Part shown: piece after piece, positions 21,691-33,900 of the stretch | Layout of the letters: each line of letters starts with the position of its first letter | Numbering within the stretch: the first letter of the stretch is position 1 | NCBI GenBank assembly: GCA_004431415.1 | Contig: QPMI01000641.1 | Coordinates: 62,001-126,000 of the forward strand | DNA: 64,000 nucleotides | Source: Cyanophora paradoxa | Lineage: Eukaryota; Glaucocystophyceae; Cyanophorales; Cyanophoraceae | Direction of reading: 5' to 3' | Translations under genes and position numbers: made by a program | Notes under the pieces: generated by a model | What the model saw: only the letters and a program-made list of their open reading frames with translations | Databases searched by the model: none | What the model was told of the DNA's origin: nothing

Positions 21691-24600
21691 GATCATGACG
21701 GGCGGCAGGTGCACGCCGCTGAGGCGGCCGCCGGCTCGAGCTCGAGCGGGGCCCCGGGCCTCGCGCCCCCTCCGGCCCCCGTGCCGACGGCGCCGGAGCC
21801 GGCCCCGCCGCCCTGGACCCTCCGTATGCAGGCCCCGACCCTCGTGCGCCCCCGCACCGCCCGCCCGCCCCGGCCCGGCCCGGCCAGGCTCGAGCCGGGG
21901 CGGCGCAGGGGGCGCCCTTCCGGCACGCGAGCGAGGCCTCGCGGCGGGCGGCGGTCGAGGTTGTGGACGCGGCGCAGGCCGCCCTCGCCGTCGCCGCCGC
22001 CGCCGCCGGCGTCGCCCACCCCGTCCCCGCCAGCGCCCCGCCCCGCCCCGCCCTCCGCGCCGCCTGCGAGGCCCTCGCCGAGGCGCGCGCCCCCCCCCCC
22101 CCTCCTTTCCTTTCTTTTCGCTTCTTTTTGACAGGAAGCAGGCTCTGGGGCGGGCGGAGGCGCTGGACACGGGGCTGGTGGGGACGCGGGAGGGGCGCCC
22201 GCGCGTGCGGCGGGCCCTCGAGGACACGCGCCTCTGCGGGTCCTCCGACCTCGTGCGCCCTTCCCGCCCCTTCTCCCCTTTGGGTCCCCGCCCCCTCTAC
22301 ATCTATCTTCCCTTAAGCTTTGAGACCCCGAACTTCGTGCGTCCCCGCGCATGCGCACCTGACTAGACGGCTGCAGATCGAGGGGGTCTTCGCCGCCTGG
22401 GGCCGCTTGCTCGGCCCCGCCAGCCCCGGCGCCCCGCGCTACCCCCTCCTGTGCGCTCTCTCTGCTTCGCCCCTCGGGCGGGCGCCGCTGCTGCTGCCCC
22501 TGCCCCTGCCCCTGCCGCGCGCTGACGGCGGCGCGCCCCCAGTGAGGACGCGCGCCTGCACGCGGAGCACGCGTGGAACGTCCTCGAGATCGCCACCGGC
22601 GGCGTGCGCCCCTCTTCCGTTCCTTTTCCTTCCTTTCCCCCGAGCGGGCGGGGCGGGCGCCGGGGCGGGCGGCAGGGCGGGAGCGCTAGCGTGTCGGCGG
22701 ACCTGCTGCCCGTCGGGCGGGCCTTCCTCTTCGGCCTCCTCGACGCCGCCGACGCCGCCGCCGCCCCGCACGCCCCCGCCGACCCGCGCTCGCCTGCCGC
22801 GGCGCGGCGCGGCGCGCCTGGCTGCTCGGCCAGTTCGGCGAGCGTGAGGCCGCCCTCGAGCTCTACTTCGGTGCCCTGGCCACGGGGCCCGGCCCCGGCC
22901 CCCGCGCTGGCCGAGGGCGAGCTGACGGGGCGAGCTGACGGGGCGGGGCGGCGCAGGGGCGTGGTCGGCGCTGGTGCAGGCGGGGCAGACGCCCTCGCGC
23001 CTCGAGGCGGCCCTCCTCTGCGCCCTCGTCGACCTCCTCCGTCCGCCCGCCCCGCCCCGCCGCCCGCGATGTAGAGCGCCGCGCCCCTGCCTCGAGCTCG
23101 AACGGCCGGCCCCGCGGCGCGTGCGCGCAGGGCGGATGCCGGCGCGGCGCGCCCTCGCCCAGCACCTCGCCTCCCGGGTGCGTGCGCGCCGGCTCGAGGC
23201 GGCCCCGGCCGGCCAGGTGCTCAAGGCGCTGATCATGAGGGGGCGCAGGTGTACTGGTACTCGACGCCGGCGCCGGAGGACCGGCACCTCGAGGCCACCG
23301 CCCACCGCGCCCTCGGTCCGCCCCGCCCCGCTCGCCCCGCCCCGCCCGCCCGGGGCTGAGCGGGCGGCGGCAGGGCTGGAGGCGTACGCGGGGAAGCGGT
23401 GGCGGGAGGCGCGGGGCCACCTCGAGCGCGCCCTCACCGCCCTCGAGGGCACCCCCGCCGGCTGCCGGTCCGCCCTCCCCCGGCCTCGCGCCGCCCCGCT
23501 CGGCGCCGGGCCCGACGCCGAGCGGGCGTGGGGGTAGGATCGCGGCGGAGAAGGTGCACGAGAGCCTGGCGGGGGCGTGCTTCCACCTGCTGGACTTTGC
23601 CGGCTGCATGCGCCACGGGCGCGCCGCCTTCCGCCTCATGCGCGACCTCTTCTGCTTCAGGTGCGCCCTCCGGCGCCCCGCGCGGCCTTTTCGCTTTGAA
23701 GTCCGGTCCTGCTGACCTCGCCCCGGCGCGCGCGCGCGCGGCCCCGGCCCGCAGCTGGCCCGAGCTCGACCTGTGCGCTGGACCGCGGCCCTGCCCTGCT
23801 GCCCGGGCCCCGAGGGCGCTTCTTCTTGCCCGCCCTCGGGCCTGACCGGCGGCCGGCCGCGGCGCAGGCTGCGGGTGCCGCTTGCGATGATGCGGGCCGG
23901 GGTGCGGGCGGGGGAGGCCCCCCGCGGGCCCAACGCGCGGCCCCCGACCATGTGCGGCGCCGGCCCTCCCCCGCCCGAACACGTCCATCTTTCCCCAGCC
24001 CCCCCTGACGCCGGCGCCGCCCTTGCCGCCAGGGCGGACGCCATCAAGACCCTCCGCTGGATGCTCCTCTTCAACCGGTGCGACCCCGACGTCGATCTCG
24101 TCGCCCGCCCGCCCACCCGCGCCGCCCGACGTCTGTGGCGGCTCACGGGGCCACCCGGGGCGGGCGGGGGGGCAGGCGGGCGCTGGTGCTCTCGCGCTCC
24201 CACTTCGCCTCGATCGCCTACGAGGGCCATGGCCTCTTCCAGGCCCGCCCTGCCCCGCCCCGCCCCGCCCCGCCCGCCCCGCGTTTTGCAGCGCCCGCTG
24301 AGGCCCGGCTCCGGCCCCGCCCGCGCAGCTCGGCACGGCGTACGCCGACGTGGGCGACTGGCCCCGCGCCCTCGCCTGCCTCGACAAGGTGCCGCCCGGC
24401 CCCGATGAGCGGGAGCCGGCGCCGCGCTGACTCTGCGGACTCCGCGCGCGCGCGCGCGCGCCGCACAGGCGAACTCGACCCTGTACGGGCGCTACCCTGC
24501 CTACTTCCCCCCGGCTCGCCCCGCGTGGCGGCTCTCGCCGCCGCCGCCGCCGAGTGCCGCCGCCGCCTCGCCACCGCCGCCGCCTCCGGGCCCGGCCCGC

Positions 24601-24692
24601 GGGTGTTTCCCGCTCGGCCAGCGGCAGCCTCGAGCCCGTCGACGGGCTCGAGCCCGAGCCCCCCCTCGAGCTTCGACGCCTTCCTGGCGTGA
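21691..24692 (+). CDS. TPR-like helical-repeat protein, function unknown
   Basis: Exons on the plus strand encode Ala/Leu-rich helical hairpins typical of tetratricopeptide proteins: ASRRAAVEVVDAAQAALAVA, LLGQFGEREAALELYFGALA, WREARGHLERALTALEG, ESLAGACFHLLDFAGCMRHG then RAAFRLMRDLF, ADAIKTLRWMLLFNRCDPDV, and FASIAYEGHGLFQ joined to LGTAYADVGDWPRALACLDK. The last is a good TPR match (G-x-A-Y-x-x-x-G-x-W-x-x-A). The likely last exon ends SSFDAFLA-stop at 24692. Introns are C-rich, with both GC and GT donors. The gene start is not resolved and may lie in the preceding entry. I cannot assign a named family. Confidence 0.5.
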
Positions 24693-26674
24693 CCGGACCG
24701 GGGCCCCCGACCCCGTGATCTCGACCCGGCCCACCGCGCCTCCTTCGCGACGCACCGCTCCTTCGAGTTCGCGTCTGCATGCGCAGGATCGACTTTCACA
24801 CCTCTCGCTTTCTCTTTCGATTCCCGGTTTTAATTTCTTTTTATGATAATCGATTCTCCTCTTCGATGCTCTTTCTTTTCCCACACTCAGCTGCAGTGGC
24901 CAGCTGACGTCTAGAGCTTCGGCTGTCAGTACTTTGCTCGGTAGCTCCCCCGTCGTGGCTCCTCGGGGGCCTCTTCGTCGTCGTCGTTCGCTGGGTTCCG
25001 GCTCCGGGTCAGATTTCTCGCCGGGCTTACCTTCTCCTGGCTCTGCTCCTGGGCCCTCAGCTCCGGGACCGGCTTCCCCGATCTCCTCCCGGACTCGTGG
25101 TCGTACCCGTCGCCGGCTTGCCGAGCCTGCGGCTCCTTCTACTTCCCCCCGGCGGTTTGCCGGGCCGGACCCTCCGGCCTTTGTTCTTGATACCGGACTG
25201 CCGCCTTTGCCTTCGTCTTCTGCTTCGCTGGTCGCGATCGTATCCCGCCGGCGCCGGCGTACTTCTTCGTCTTCTAGTTTAGTTCGGTCTGGTTCGGATT
25301 CTGATCGTAGTGTTGATGCTAGAGTTAGTTTCAATACTAGCTATAGTCCTCGTGCTCGACCTGTTGTTCGCCGTCGTTTGCAGTTCGACTGCCCGCCTCG
25401 ACCCCGGCCGGCTTTAGTGATTCCTTTGACTGTCCTTTTGCCTGCTCTTGATCCGCCTGCTCCGCCTCCTGTGTCCTTCTCGACCTCGTGCCGTAGCTCT
25501 GCCCTTTCGCATCGTCCTGCTTCGCCTCCGCCTCCATGTCGTCTTGTTGTTCCTCTTACTTGTCTTCTTCCTGTTATTTATCTTTCTCAATTTTGTCCCC
25601 CGCTTCTTAGTGATGTAATTCCTTCTGATATTGATGGTATCTCTAGCTCTGGCTCTTCTTCGTGTCAGTTATCCTCTGTCCCTAGATCTGCTCGATTTAT
25701 CGTCTCTTCTCGCTATCGATCTGTCTCGAGCTCTGTGTCTTTCCTTTTTTATTGTCGATTTTGGCTCTTTGTCTTATCTTTCTTCGTGCTCTTGTCTTAG
25801 TTATTTTGCTTTTTTGTCTTTATGCCCCCTGGGCAGCCCCCGCAGTGCTGGTGTCTAGAGACTGTGGCCGGTAATTCACCCAAAAAAAAAAATAGAGCTT
25901 CGGAATTTTCCGAAAGCCTAAGAACCGGATTCTATCCCAGTATTCTATTTTCTTTGGGTTTCTTGCTATATTACTGCTGCTGCATACCTGGGCCTGGGTA
26001 GTCATGCTTATAACTATCAACTTTCAAATTAAAAACATATCATGTAAATTCAAACTTGGATATAGATCCGGACATTTCGCGGTCCTCGCTTTCCTGTTGT
26101 TAGGCTTTATTTGAGAGCTATCTACGTTAAGGCAATTATATTAGAATATGTTTTTATTAGAATCAGCAATATCGTAGTACCGTACTGCTCACGCGTACGC
26201 CCTGTAACATCATACTTCGCGATTGGTTCCGTTCCAGTGTGCACTCGCACCAATTTTTTAATCTCCCTCGGTTGTTACACGCGACGCCATATGCTGCGAG
26301 ATCAGGTTGTTGGGTTCCATTTCGCGTGCCGTCGTTTTTCTTGGGTCCTGTACCGTAGTACGTCGACCTGTATAATTGTTGGTAGGTTATTTATGCTGGG
26401 GGTCCTGTGGTTTTTTACTTGCATCTATCTTTGGATCGATATCTGAACTGATTTCAATCAGCTTAAGCTAAAGAGTGACATTCTCAATAGCAGGACTGGC
26501 TATAGCTATAGAAAAGTTTTGAATATTGCACTTCTTGTATTCGGCAATCACTGCTGAGTCAATATCGATCGAGTTTTTGCGATCGATCGCCTTGCTGCAG
26601 CCACCTGAGCGCGAGACTCAGATCGACGGGTACAGGCTGTTCGAAGCTTAAGACCGCTGCAGCTCGACTCGGTG
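24693..26674. other. Two-kb intergenic region, half of it a pyrimidine-rich tract
   Basis: From about 24780 to 25830 the plus strand is strongly pyrimidine-rich, shifting from C-rich to T-rich, with many TCTT/CTTC words. A 288-codon frame at 24934-25800 is open, but its product is low-complexity Ser/Pro/Leu and is probably a by-product of the skew. From about 25860 to 26560 the DNA is AT-rich, with a small perfect hairpin (TTCGGAA-TT-TTCCGAA) near 25900. No gene is supported. Confidence 0.5.
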
Positions 26675-29600
26675 ATGTCGAACGCTGTCGAGGGTGCGGT
26701 CGAGCGCCTGCGCGGGGGTCGCTGGCGGCCCTGCTGGCTCGTCGTGTGCGGCGCGCGCGCCTCCGTCCACCGCGACCCCACAAGCATCGAAGTACGTGCG
26801 CTCCCTGCCTTACGGGCGCCGGCGCGCGCGGGCTCATCGCGCGCAGCCACCTCGAGACGTCATTCCTCTCCGCGGCGCGCGCTGGGGGCTCAGCGAGGAC
26901 GACGCCGCGCGTTTCCCCGTGTTCGAGATCTCCTCGGGCCACGGCGCGCAAGTGTTCCGCTGCACCACGCTGCAGGAGGCCCTCGCGTGGCTCGCGGCTC
27001 TCTCTTCCCACGTGCAGCTGGCCGCGCCCGCCGAGCCCCCGCTTCCCGCGTTCGCGGCGCGGCTCGCCTCCTCCGCGGGGCACCGCGTGCTCCCGCTCGT
27101 GTCGGGCCATCGCTCCGGCCCTTCAAAGCTCGACCCGGAGGCCGATCCCCTCGGCCGCTGCTTCGCGCCCGTCCGCCACAGCTGCCATGCGGAGTGGTGC
27201 GCGCGCTGCGGCCCCGGCGCCCGGCGCCGTCGGGCGCCGGCGCGCAGCGCGAGCGCCGCGACGCCTCCGCCAACAGCGCGGGTCCCGGACAGGTTCGTGG
27301 ACGGGCGGGACTACTTCGCGGGGGTGCGGGCCGCCATGGAGGGCGCCCGGCGCGAGATCTTCCTCAGCATGTGGTGGCGCGCGCGCTCTCTTCGCTCCGA
27401 TCCAGGCCTAGGTCTCCGCGCGCGGAGCCGACGACGGCGGCGGCGCGCGGGGCGCAGGATGACGCCCGAGGTGTACCTGACGCGGGAGGGCGGCCTGCGG
27501 CCCGACGCGCGCCTCTTCGACGTCCTCCGCCGCAAGGCCCAGCAGGCCCGCCCCGCCCCGCCCTCCCGGCCCTCGGAGTCTCCGTCCGCTTTGCGACGCC
27601 TCCGGGCAGGGCGTGGCGGTCCGGGCGCTCATCTGGAACAGCAGCGGGACGCCCTTCAGGCGCGCCCCGGCGCCGCCGCCGCCCCCCGGCGCGCGCGGCT
27701 GAGGCGCCGGGGCGGGGCGGGGCGGGGCGGGGTGCAGGAGCAACTTCGCGCGGCACGCGATGCGGCTGCTGAACGGCCTCCACCCCAACGTCAAGGCCAT
27801 GCGCGCCCGCCCCCGCCCGCCCCGCCCGCCCGCGCCCCGCCGCCCGCCGCCCGGGCCCTGACTCGACGTCGACGGGCGGGACGCAGGCGGGTGCCGAAGT
27901 TCTTCCACACGTGGACGTACCGCTTCTCCCTGCACGACAAGAACGCGCGCCCCGCCGCCCCGCCCCGGCCCCGGCCCCGCGAGGAGGGAGCCGCCTCTCC
28001 GACCCGGGGGCGCGCGGGCCGGGCCGAGGCGGCAGGTGCTTGTGGACCAGGACGCGGCCTTCACGGCCGGCGCCGACCTCGCCTTCGCCCGCTACGACAC
28101 CCCGCGGCCCGCCCCGCCCCGCCCCCGCCCCGCCCCGCGGCCCGCCCCGCCCCGCCCCGCCCGCGCGATGGCGAGGCGGCCGGGCCCCAGGCACGCGCTG
28201 GCGGACCCCGAGGGGCGCCTCTGGCCCGGCAAGGACTACTACAACGTCCAGTTCGGCGCGCCCCGCCCGCAGCGCCCCCGCCCGCGCCCGCGCCGCGTCG
28301 GCTGGGGCCGGGGTTGGCCCAGCGCCGGTCTCACGGGCGGGGGCGCAGGCTACATCATGAACGCGCGGGCGGACGAGGACTTCCTCGACCGCTCCCGCGT
28401 GCCCCGTCAGCCTTGGCACGACTGGTCTGCCCCGCCCCGCCCCGCCCCGCCCGCCCCGCCCGCCCCGCCCCGCCCCGCCTGCGACCGACTCGGCTCGGGG
28501 CGCAGCGGGGTGATGGTGACGGGAGCGGCAGCGCGGGACGCCGCGCTCCACTTCGCGCAGGCGCGCCCCCGCATCCCCCTGGCTCTCGGGCCGGGCCGGA
28601 CGCCCGCGAGCCGCCGGCCGCTCAGATCTGGAACGCGGCGCGGGCGTCGCGGCAGCGGCGGCGGGCCGGCTTCCCGATCGTGGTGCCGCTGCCGCCGGAG
28701 CTCGCCCTGCCGGGGGCCCGGCCCCCGGGCTCCTGCACTGTCCAGTTCCTGCGGCCCGCCCCGCCCTCCCCGCCCGCCCGCCTGCCCGCCCTGGGCTCGA
28801 CTTGGCGCCGCCGCCTCGCAGAACGCTGCCGGAGTGGGCGGGGGGCACGGGGAGCCGCCCCGAGCGCTCCATCCACGCCGCCTACATCGCCGCCATCGCC
28901 GCCGCCCGCCACTTCATCTACATGGAGAACGCCGTCCGCCCGCCCGCACCGCCCGCCCGCACCGCCCGCCCCGCGAAATTCGAGCGCTGCGAAATAAGAG
29001 CGGGCGGGCAGTACTTCATCACGTGCTGCGAGGCGGAGGGGTGGCCGGAGGAGCCCGGCGGCCCCGCCAACCACCTCTGGAACCGCGTGCGCGCCCCCGG
29101 CACCCAGCCAGCGTGCGCTCGCCCCCCTTCTCACCCTGTGCTGGCGCCGTGCCGGCAGGTGGGCGCCGCCCTCTTCGAGCGCCTCTGCCTCGCCGTCGAG
29201 CGGCGCGCCCCCTCCCTCGAGGATCCCGGCGCCGCCGGCCGGCCCCCCGGCCCGGCCCGGCGCGGCCTGACGGAGCGGGGCCGGGGCGGAGCTGCAGGAA
29301 CGAGCCGTTCAAGCTGTACCTGGTGCTGCCGGAGACGCCGGACAAGGGCGCCCACGGGCCCGACATGGAGGTCCGCCCCTTCCCGCCCTTCCCCGCTGCA
29401 GCTTTCCCCAAAGCAATGCGACCGCTCCGCTCTTTCGGGCAGATCTCGCTGCACTGGCAGCACAAGTCGCTGGGCCGCGGCGCCGGCTCCCTCCTCGGCC
29501 GCCTCCGCGCCCGCTTCCCCGGCATCGACCCCGACCGGCCCGCCCCGCCCCGCCCCCGCCCCGCCGCGCCTCTCAGGGGCGGGCGAGCGGGCGGCGGCAG

Positions 29601-30639
29601 GTTCGTGTCGGTCTGCGCGCTGCGGAGTTGCGACGTGCTGGCGGGGCGCCACGTCTCCAACAAGATCTACCTCCACGCCAAAGCCCGCCCCCCCCCGCCC
29701 CCGCCCCCGCCCCCGCGCCCCGCCCCGCCCCCGCCCTGAGACGCGGGGCGGCACGCGCAGGTGCTGATTGTGGACGACGCGCTGGCGATTGTGGGGACGC
29801 CCAACATCACCGAGCGCTCCCTCACCGGCCGCCAGGACTCCGAGGCCCGCCCCGCCCCGCCCCGCCCCGCCTCTGGCGCCCTCCGACGCGCCGACGCCGA
29901 CGCCGTCGGGACGCAGAGCGCGGTGGTGGTGGAGGACGGGGCGCGGGTGGCGTCGGTGCTGGCCGGCCGGCCCGTCGCCGCCGCCCGCTTCGCCCACTCC
30001 CTCCGCTGCGCCCTCTGGCGCGAGCACTTCGGCCTGCCGCTGCCGGGGCCGGCCGGGGGCGGGCGGGGCCTGCCGCCGGCCCTCCTCGACGCCGCCTCGG
30101 ACGCCACATTTGCCCTCTGGTCCTCCGCCGGTCCCCGCCCCGCCCCGTCCCGCGGGCCTTGTGAGAGCGCGCTCACGCCTCGGGGCGGGCCGCAGCGCGG
30201 GAGAACACGGCGCGCTTCCGAGCGCTCTTCCCCGACATAATCGCCACCAAGTCCGTCGAGGCCCAGCGCCCCGGGGCCGTCCGCCCCGCCCCGCCCCGCC
30301 CCGCCCGCCGCCCCGAGCAGGGCCGACCCGGGCCGGGGCCGGGGGCACGCGCAGGCGGGGGAGGACGGGGAGGGCACGGCGGACGCCCACGGGCCGGCCT
30401 GCCCCTCGCACCTCGTCCAGGCATGCCGCCCTCCGCCCGCCCCCGCCGCCCGAGGCGCCAGCCCGCCCCCGCGTCAACGGTGACGCCGGGGTCGCGCGCA
30501 GTACCCGCTGGAGTTCCTGGAGCGGGAGGTGCTGGGGGTGGAGCCCGGGGACGGCCTCCTCGCGCAGGCGGCCGACGCGACGCGGCTGCCGCGCGCGCGC
30601 CGCCGCCTCCTCTACCACGCCTCCGCACCCTTCCTCTGA
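26675..30639 (+). CDS. Phospholipase D with N-terminal PH domain
   Basis: Phospholipase D hydrolyses phosphatidylcholine to phosphatidic acid and choline at membranes. The start is ATG 26675 (MSNAVEGAVERLRGGRWRPC). An N-terminal PH domain ends with VFRCTTLQEALAWLAAL. It is followed by FAPVRHSCHAEWC, then FVDGRDYFAGVRAAMEGARR then EIFLSMWW, the PLD entry block. HKD motif 1 is FSLHDKN/VLVDQDAAFTAGADL, split by a GC-AG intron at 27945-28035. HKD motif 2 is IYLHAK/VLIVDDALAIVGTPNI then TERSLTGRQDSE, split by a GC-AG intron at 29683-29760. Both keep H-x-K-x4-D. Between them are RSIHAAYIAAIAAARHFIYM and KLYLVLPETPD. The C-terminus is YPLEFLEREVLGVEPGDGLL ... HASAPFL-stop. Architecture matches PLD1/2-type enzymes, with no PX domain seen. 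More than ten short, mostly C-rich introns. Confidence 0.9.
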
Positions 30640-30902
30640 CCCCGCCCCCCCGCCCCGCCGGGCGCCCCGGGGCCCGAGCCCTCCGGTCCGTGGCGAGCTT
30701 CCCAATCAGAATATTGTTTAATTTAATTTCGCGCGGGAAGCCCGATCAAGAGAGAAGGAAAGCCCGACCCAGATTAAAAGCCTCGATTTGGGTTTAGGAA
30801 TTCGAATTCGAGTGCGGTGGCAGAGCGAATCCAGCTCCGGAAGCATACGTTGCCGCGAATGGCTGTCCGACCGCGAATTCGAACCCCTGGCGGGCAGCGT
30901 CG

Positions 30903-33900
30903 TCAGCGTTCGGCAAAACTGCGGCTCCACGAGCGCACCGGCGCCTGCAGCTGCGCCTGCGGGGGAAGGGGCGGCTGGGGCGGCTGGGCCGCGTTCGCGC
31001 GCATCCAGTTCAGCTCCGCCTGCGCCCCGCTCGCCGACTTGATCGCCATCAGCTCTTTCCGCTGCGGCGGCGGAGCGTCAGCGCATTTGATTAGGCGTCG
31101 TCAAGATCTGCAGATATAGCTGATCATAATATTTAATTAAATATAAAGATCTAGAGGCCACGTCGAGATCGTCGAGAGGCCATCGCGAGAAAGACCCAGT
31201 TGCGCAGGCGTCGTCGAGAGCTGCAGGTATAGATGATCTTAAAGATCTGGAGGCCATGGCCATGGCCGCGCACGAATCTGCGGAGGGGGATTATTTCGGA
31301 CTCCTTCTGGGCGAGCTTCAGCTTCAGCTCGTCCGCCTCCGCCGCCTTCCTCCGAAGCCCCTCCACCTCGGCCGCCGCGGCGCCCTCGGGGGTCTTCCTC
31401 AGCGCCTCGAGCTCCGCCGTCAGGTCCTGAGAGCGAGGTCAGAGGGGCGGAAACGGAAGACTTCGCATTGAACCGAGGTCGGCGGCACCTGAATCTTGCG
31501 CACAGCTTCCGAGTGCATCCGCCGCCACCTCTCGCTCGTAGCCTCCGATGTATTCAGCTTTGAGAGAAGCTCTTTCATCTGCATCGGATTCTGTGAACTC
31601 GACGCATTAATATTCGAAGCACTCCGTGCTGCAGACCTCCTTGTCGTGCTTCACCTTGAGCTTCGCTTTGAGGCTGACGTTCTCAGCCGGCGCCGGTCTC
31701 TCCTCGTCCATCGTCTTGAGCTGAGCATCGAAATTATGATCATACGAGCGCGCAGGCCAGGGGCGAAGGGCGGGTGCGCTCGCGCCTCTTCCTCCTTGCG
31801 CCTGATGCGCTCCTCGGCCTCGGCGAGCGCGCTGCGGAGGCGTCCGACCTCGTCGCTCAGCTTCCCGCTGCGCTCGCGCTCCTTGCGCAGCTGCTCCCGG
31901 CTCTCGCGGGCCACCCTCTGCGCAGGCCCCGCCGCCGCAGCCTTCTGCGGAGCCGAGCGCGCGATCGGTGCTGCCCAAAACGAATTCGAACGGAGGACGC
32001 CGGCGCCGGGTCGTAATTATAACGGCGCCGCACCTGGGTAAGGCTCGTCTCGTCGTCTGCCTCCTCCTCTTTGAGCTCGTGCGGCGCCGGCGGCGCGTTC
32101 GACTTCGACTTCCCGTCGGCCTGCGCGCGCGAGTGCGATATTGATATCGAGCAGCCGGCGTTCGAAACCGCTCCGAGAATTCGCACATTTTCGCGCCTGA
32201 GCTCCGTCAGCTCCCGATGCTGCTCCGCGAGGCGTTGCCCCATCTCGCCCTGTTTGTCTTGCTGCGAAAAGTGAAAAGAGGCCAGGGAGCCGTCGAGCAG
32301 CACGCGTACGGCAGCATCCGCACCGCACCTCTGTTTTGAGCTTGCATCGGAGGGCTTCGACCAACTCCTCCAACCTCGCAATCTCGCCCTCGAGCTCGCG
32401 ACCGGGAACCTGCAGCTTCGAATACATCATCACGGCGCGATTGCACGATCCAGACCAGCGTTAACGGACCTTCGCAGCGCCCTCGGGGGCCGGCGCGGCG
32501 CCCGCGTTCTGCATCGCAGTCGACGTCGCCAATCTCTGCACGCAAACTTTCATGATCAGGTTCGCAGATTCAAAGCCCAAGCTTAAGAACTGATTGGAGA
32601 ACGTCGGACCTTGATGTAGGTATCTGTTGTTTCTTTCATTATTTCTCGCTCGTTCTCCCACATCTGCCCACAGGAGGTGCAGCCGGCAGGCAACCGTCAA
32701 CGCTAAAGTTGAGACCTCGAACTCCTAACTCATACATGTACAATTCCATTGCGAAAGCATTCCATACCTGGCGGTTCATCACCATTTCTTTCTTCAGGGA
32801 ATCCACCTGGCTCTTGAGAATTTGCACTTGGCTCTGGAGATTAGAGCGCTCCGTTGCCCAACTCTGTCAGAAAAATCATAAGTGATTATAATCGGAAACA
32901 GCCAGAGCCATATTAATATTTTCGAGCGAGTTCGAAATGGGATGCAGCAGGGGGTACCTGGCTCTCGGAAGCGGCTGACTGCTGGAGGCGACTGCGCTCT
33001 TGCTCGAATTTCTGCCCACACGAACGTTAAAAATGATAAACCCTTTATGCTTTACTTTACCACAAGCCCCGTGCAAATGGCGGAGCCAACGGCCCGTGAA
33101 AATGGCGGATCACACCTCACGCTCGACGCCCATGGTCTTGACCAGGCTGTCGGCCTGGCTCTGGAGGGTTTGCAGTTTGCTCTGGAGAGCCGTGCGCTCA
33201 GATGCCAGTCTCTGCTCGCACGCTCAGCGGAAGGGAACGGTAGCCTGAACTGAGGGATCGGATTCGAACGCTGAAGTCGGACTCCGAGGCTCCAAGTCGA
33301 GACTGGAGATCCTTGCATTCCTTCTCCAACCGCTGGCGCCCCTGATGTCATAATTTATGATAAGGAGAATGAATTAGGGGGTATTCGATCTCGGACCTCG
33401 CGAGAGAATTTGAGCTCCTGGCTCATGATATATAAATTGTTTCAGCGGACATCGAGGCGGGAAATCGAATCTCGTGCCGGGCCGGCCCCGCACCTCGCAC
33501 TTGGCAGTCAAGGTCTGTTTTAGAGAGTCCAACTCGCGTATAAGAGCCCCGCGTTTGACTTCCGCTTCCTGTGCGTCGGGGATCATTCTCGAGCTCGGGG
33601 GAAATTATTCAAAACTTTGATTTGATCGTGACTAAATAACACACCTCGCGCTCGATGGCCGCAGATTGCTCCGTTGAGCGCAGCTTGCTCTCTAGCTCTC
33701 TGCGCTCAGTCGCCCAGATCTGCTCGCAGAATATCAATCGGCTCCGATCGCAACAAACAGAGTTCTATAGCTAGCTATATAGGCGCCGCACCTCGCGTTC
33801 GAAGGCCAGGGTCTGCTGCGCGGCGAGCATCTCTCTCTCGAGTTCGTTTCGCGCGGCTTCCGCTTTCTGTCCGTCGAATCGATATCAGTGCGTTGCACGG

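Noticed and set aside
24934-25800. 288-codon frame as a protein gene.
   Set aside because: The product is low-complexity Ser/Pro/Leu and follows the pyrimidine skew. No exon signals or recognisable domain.
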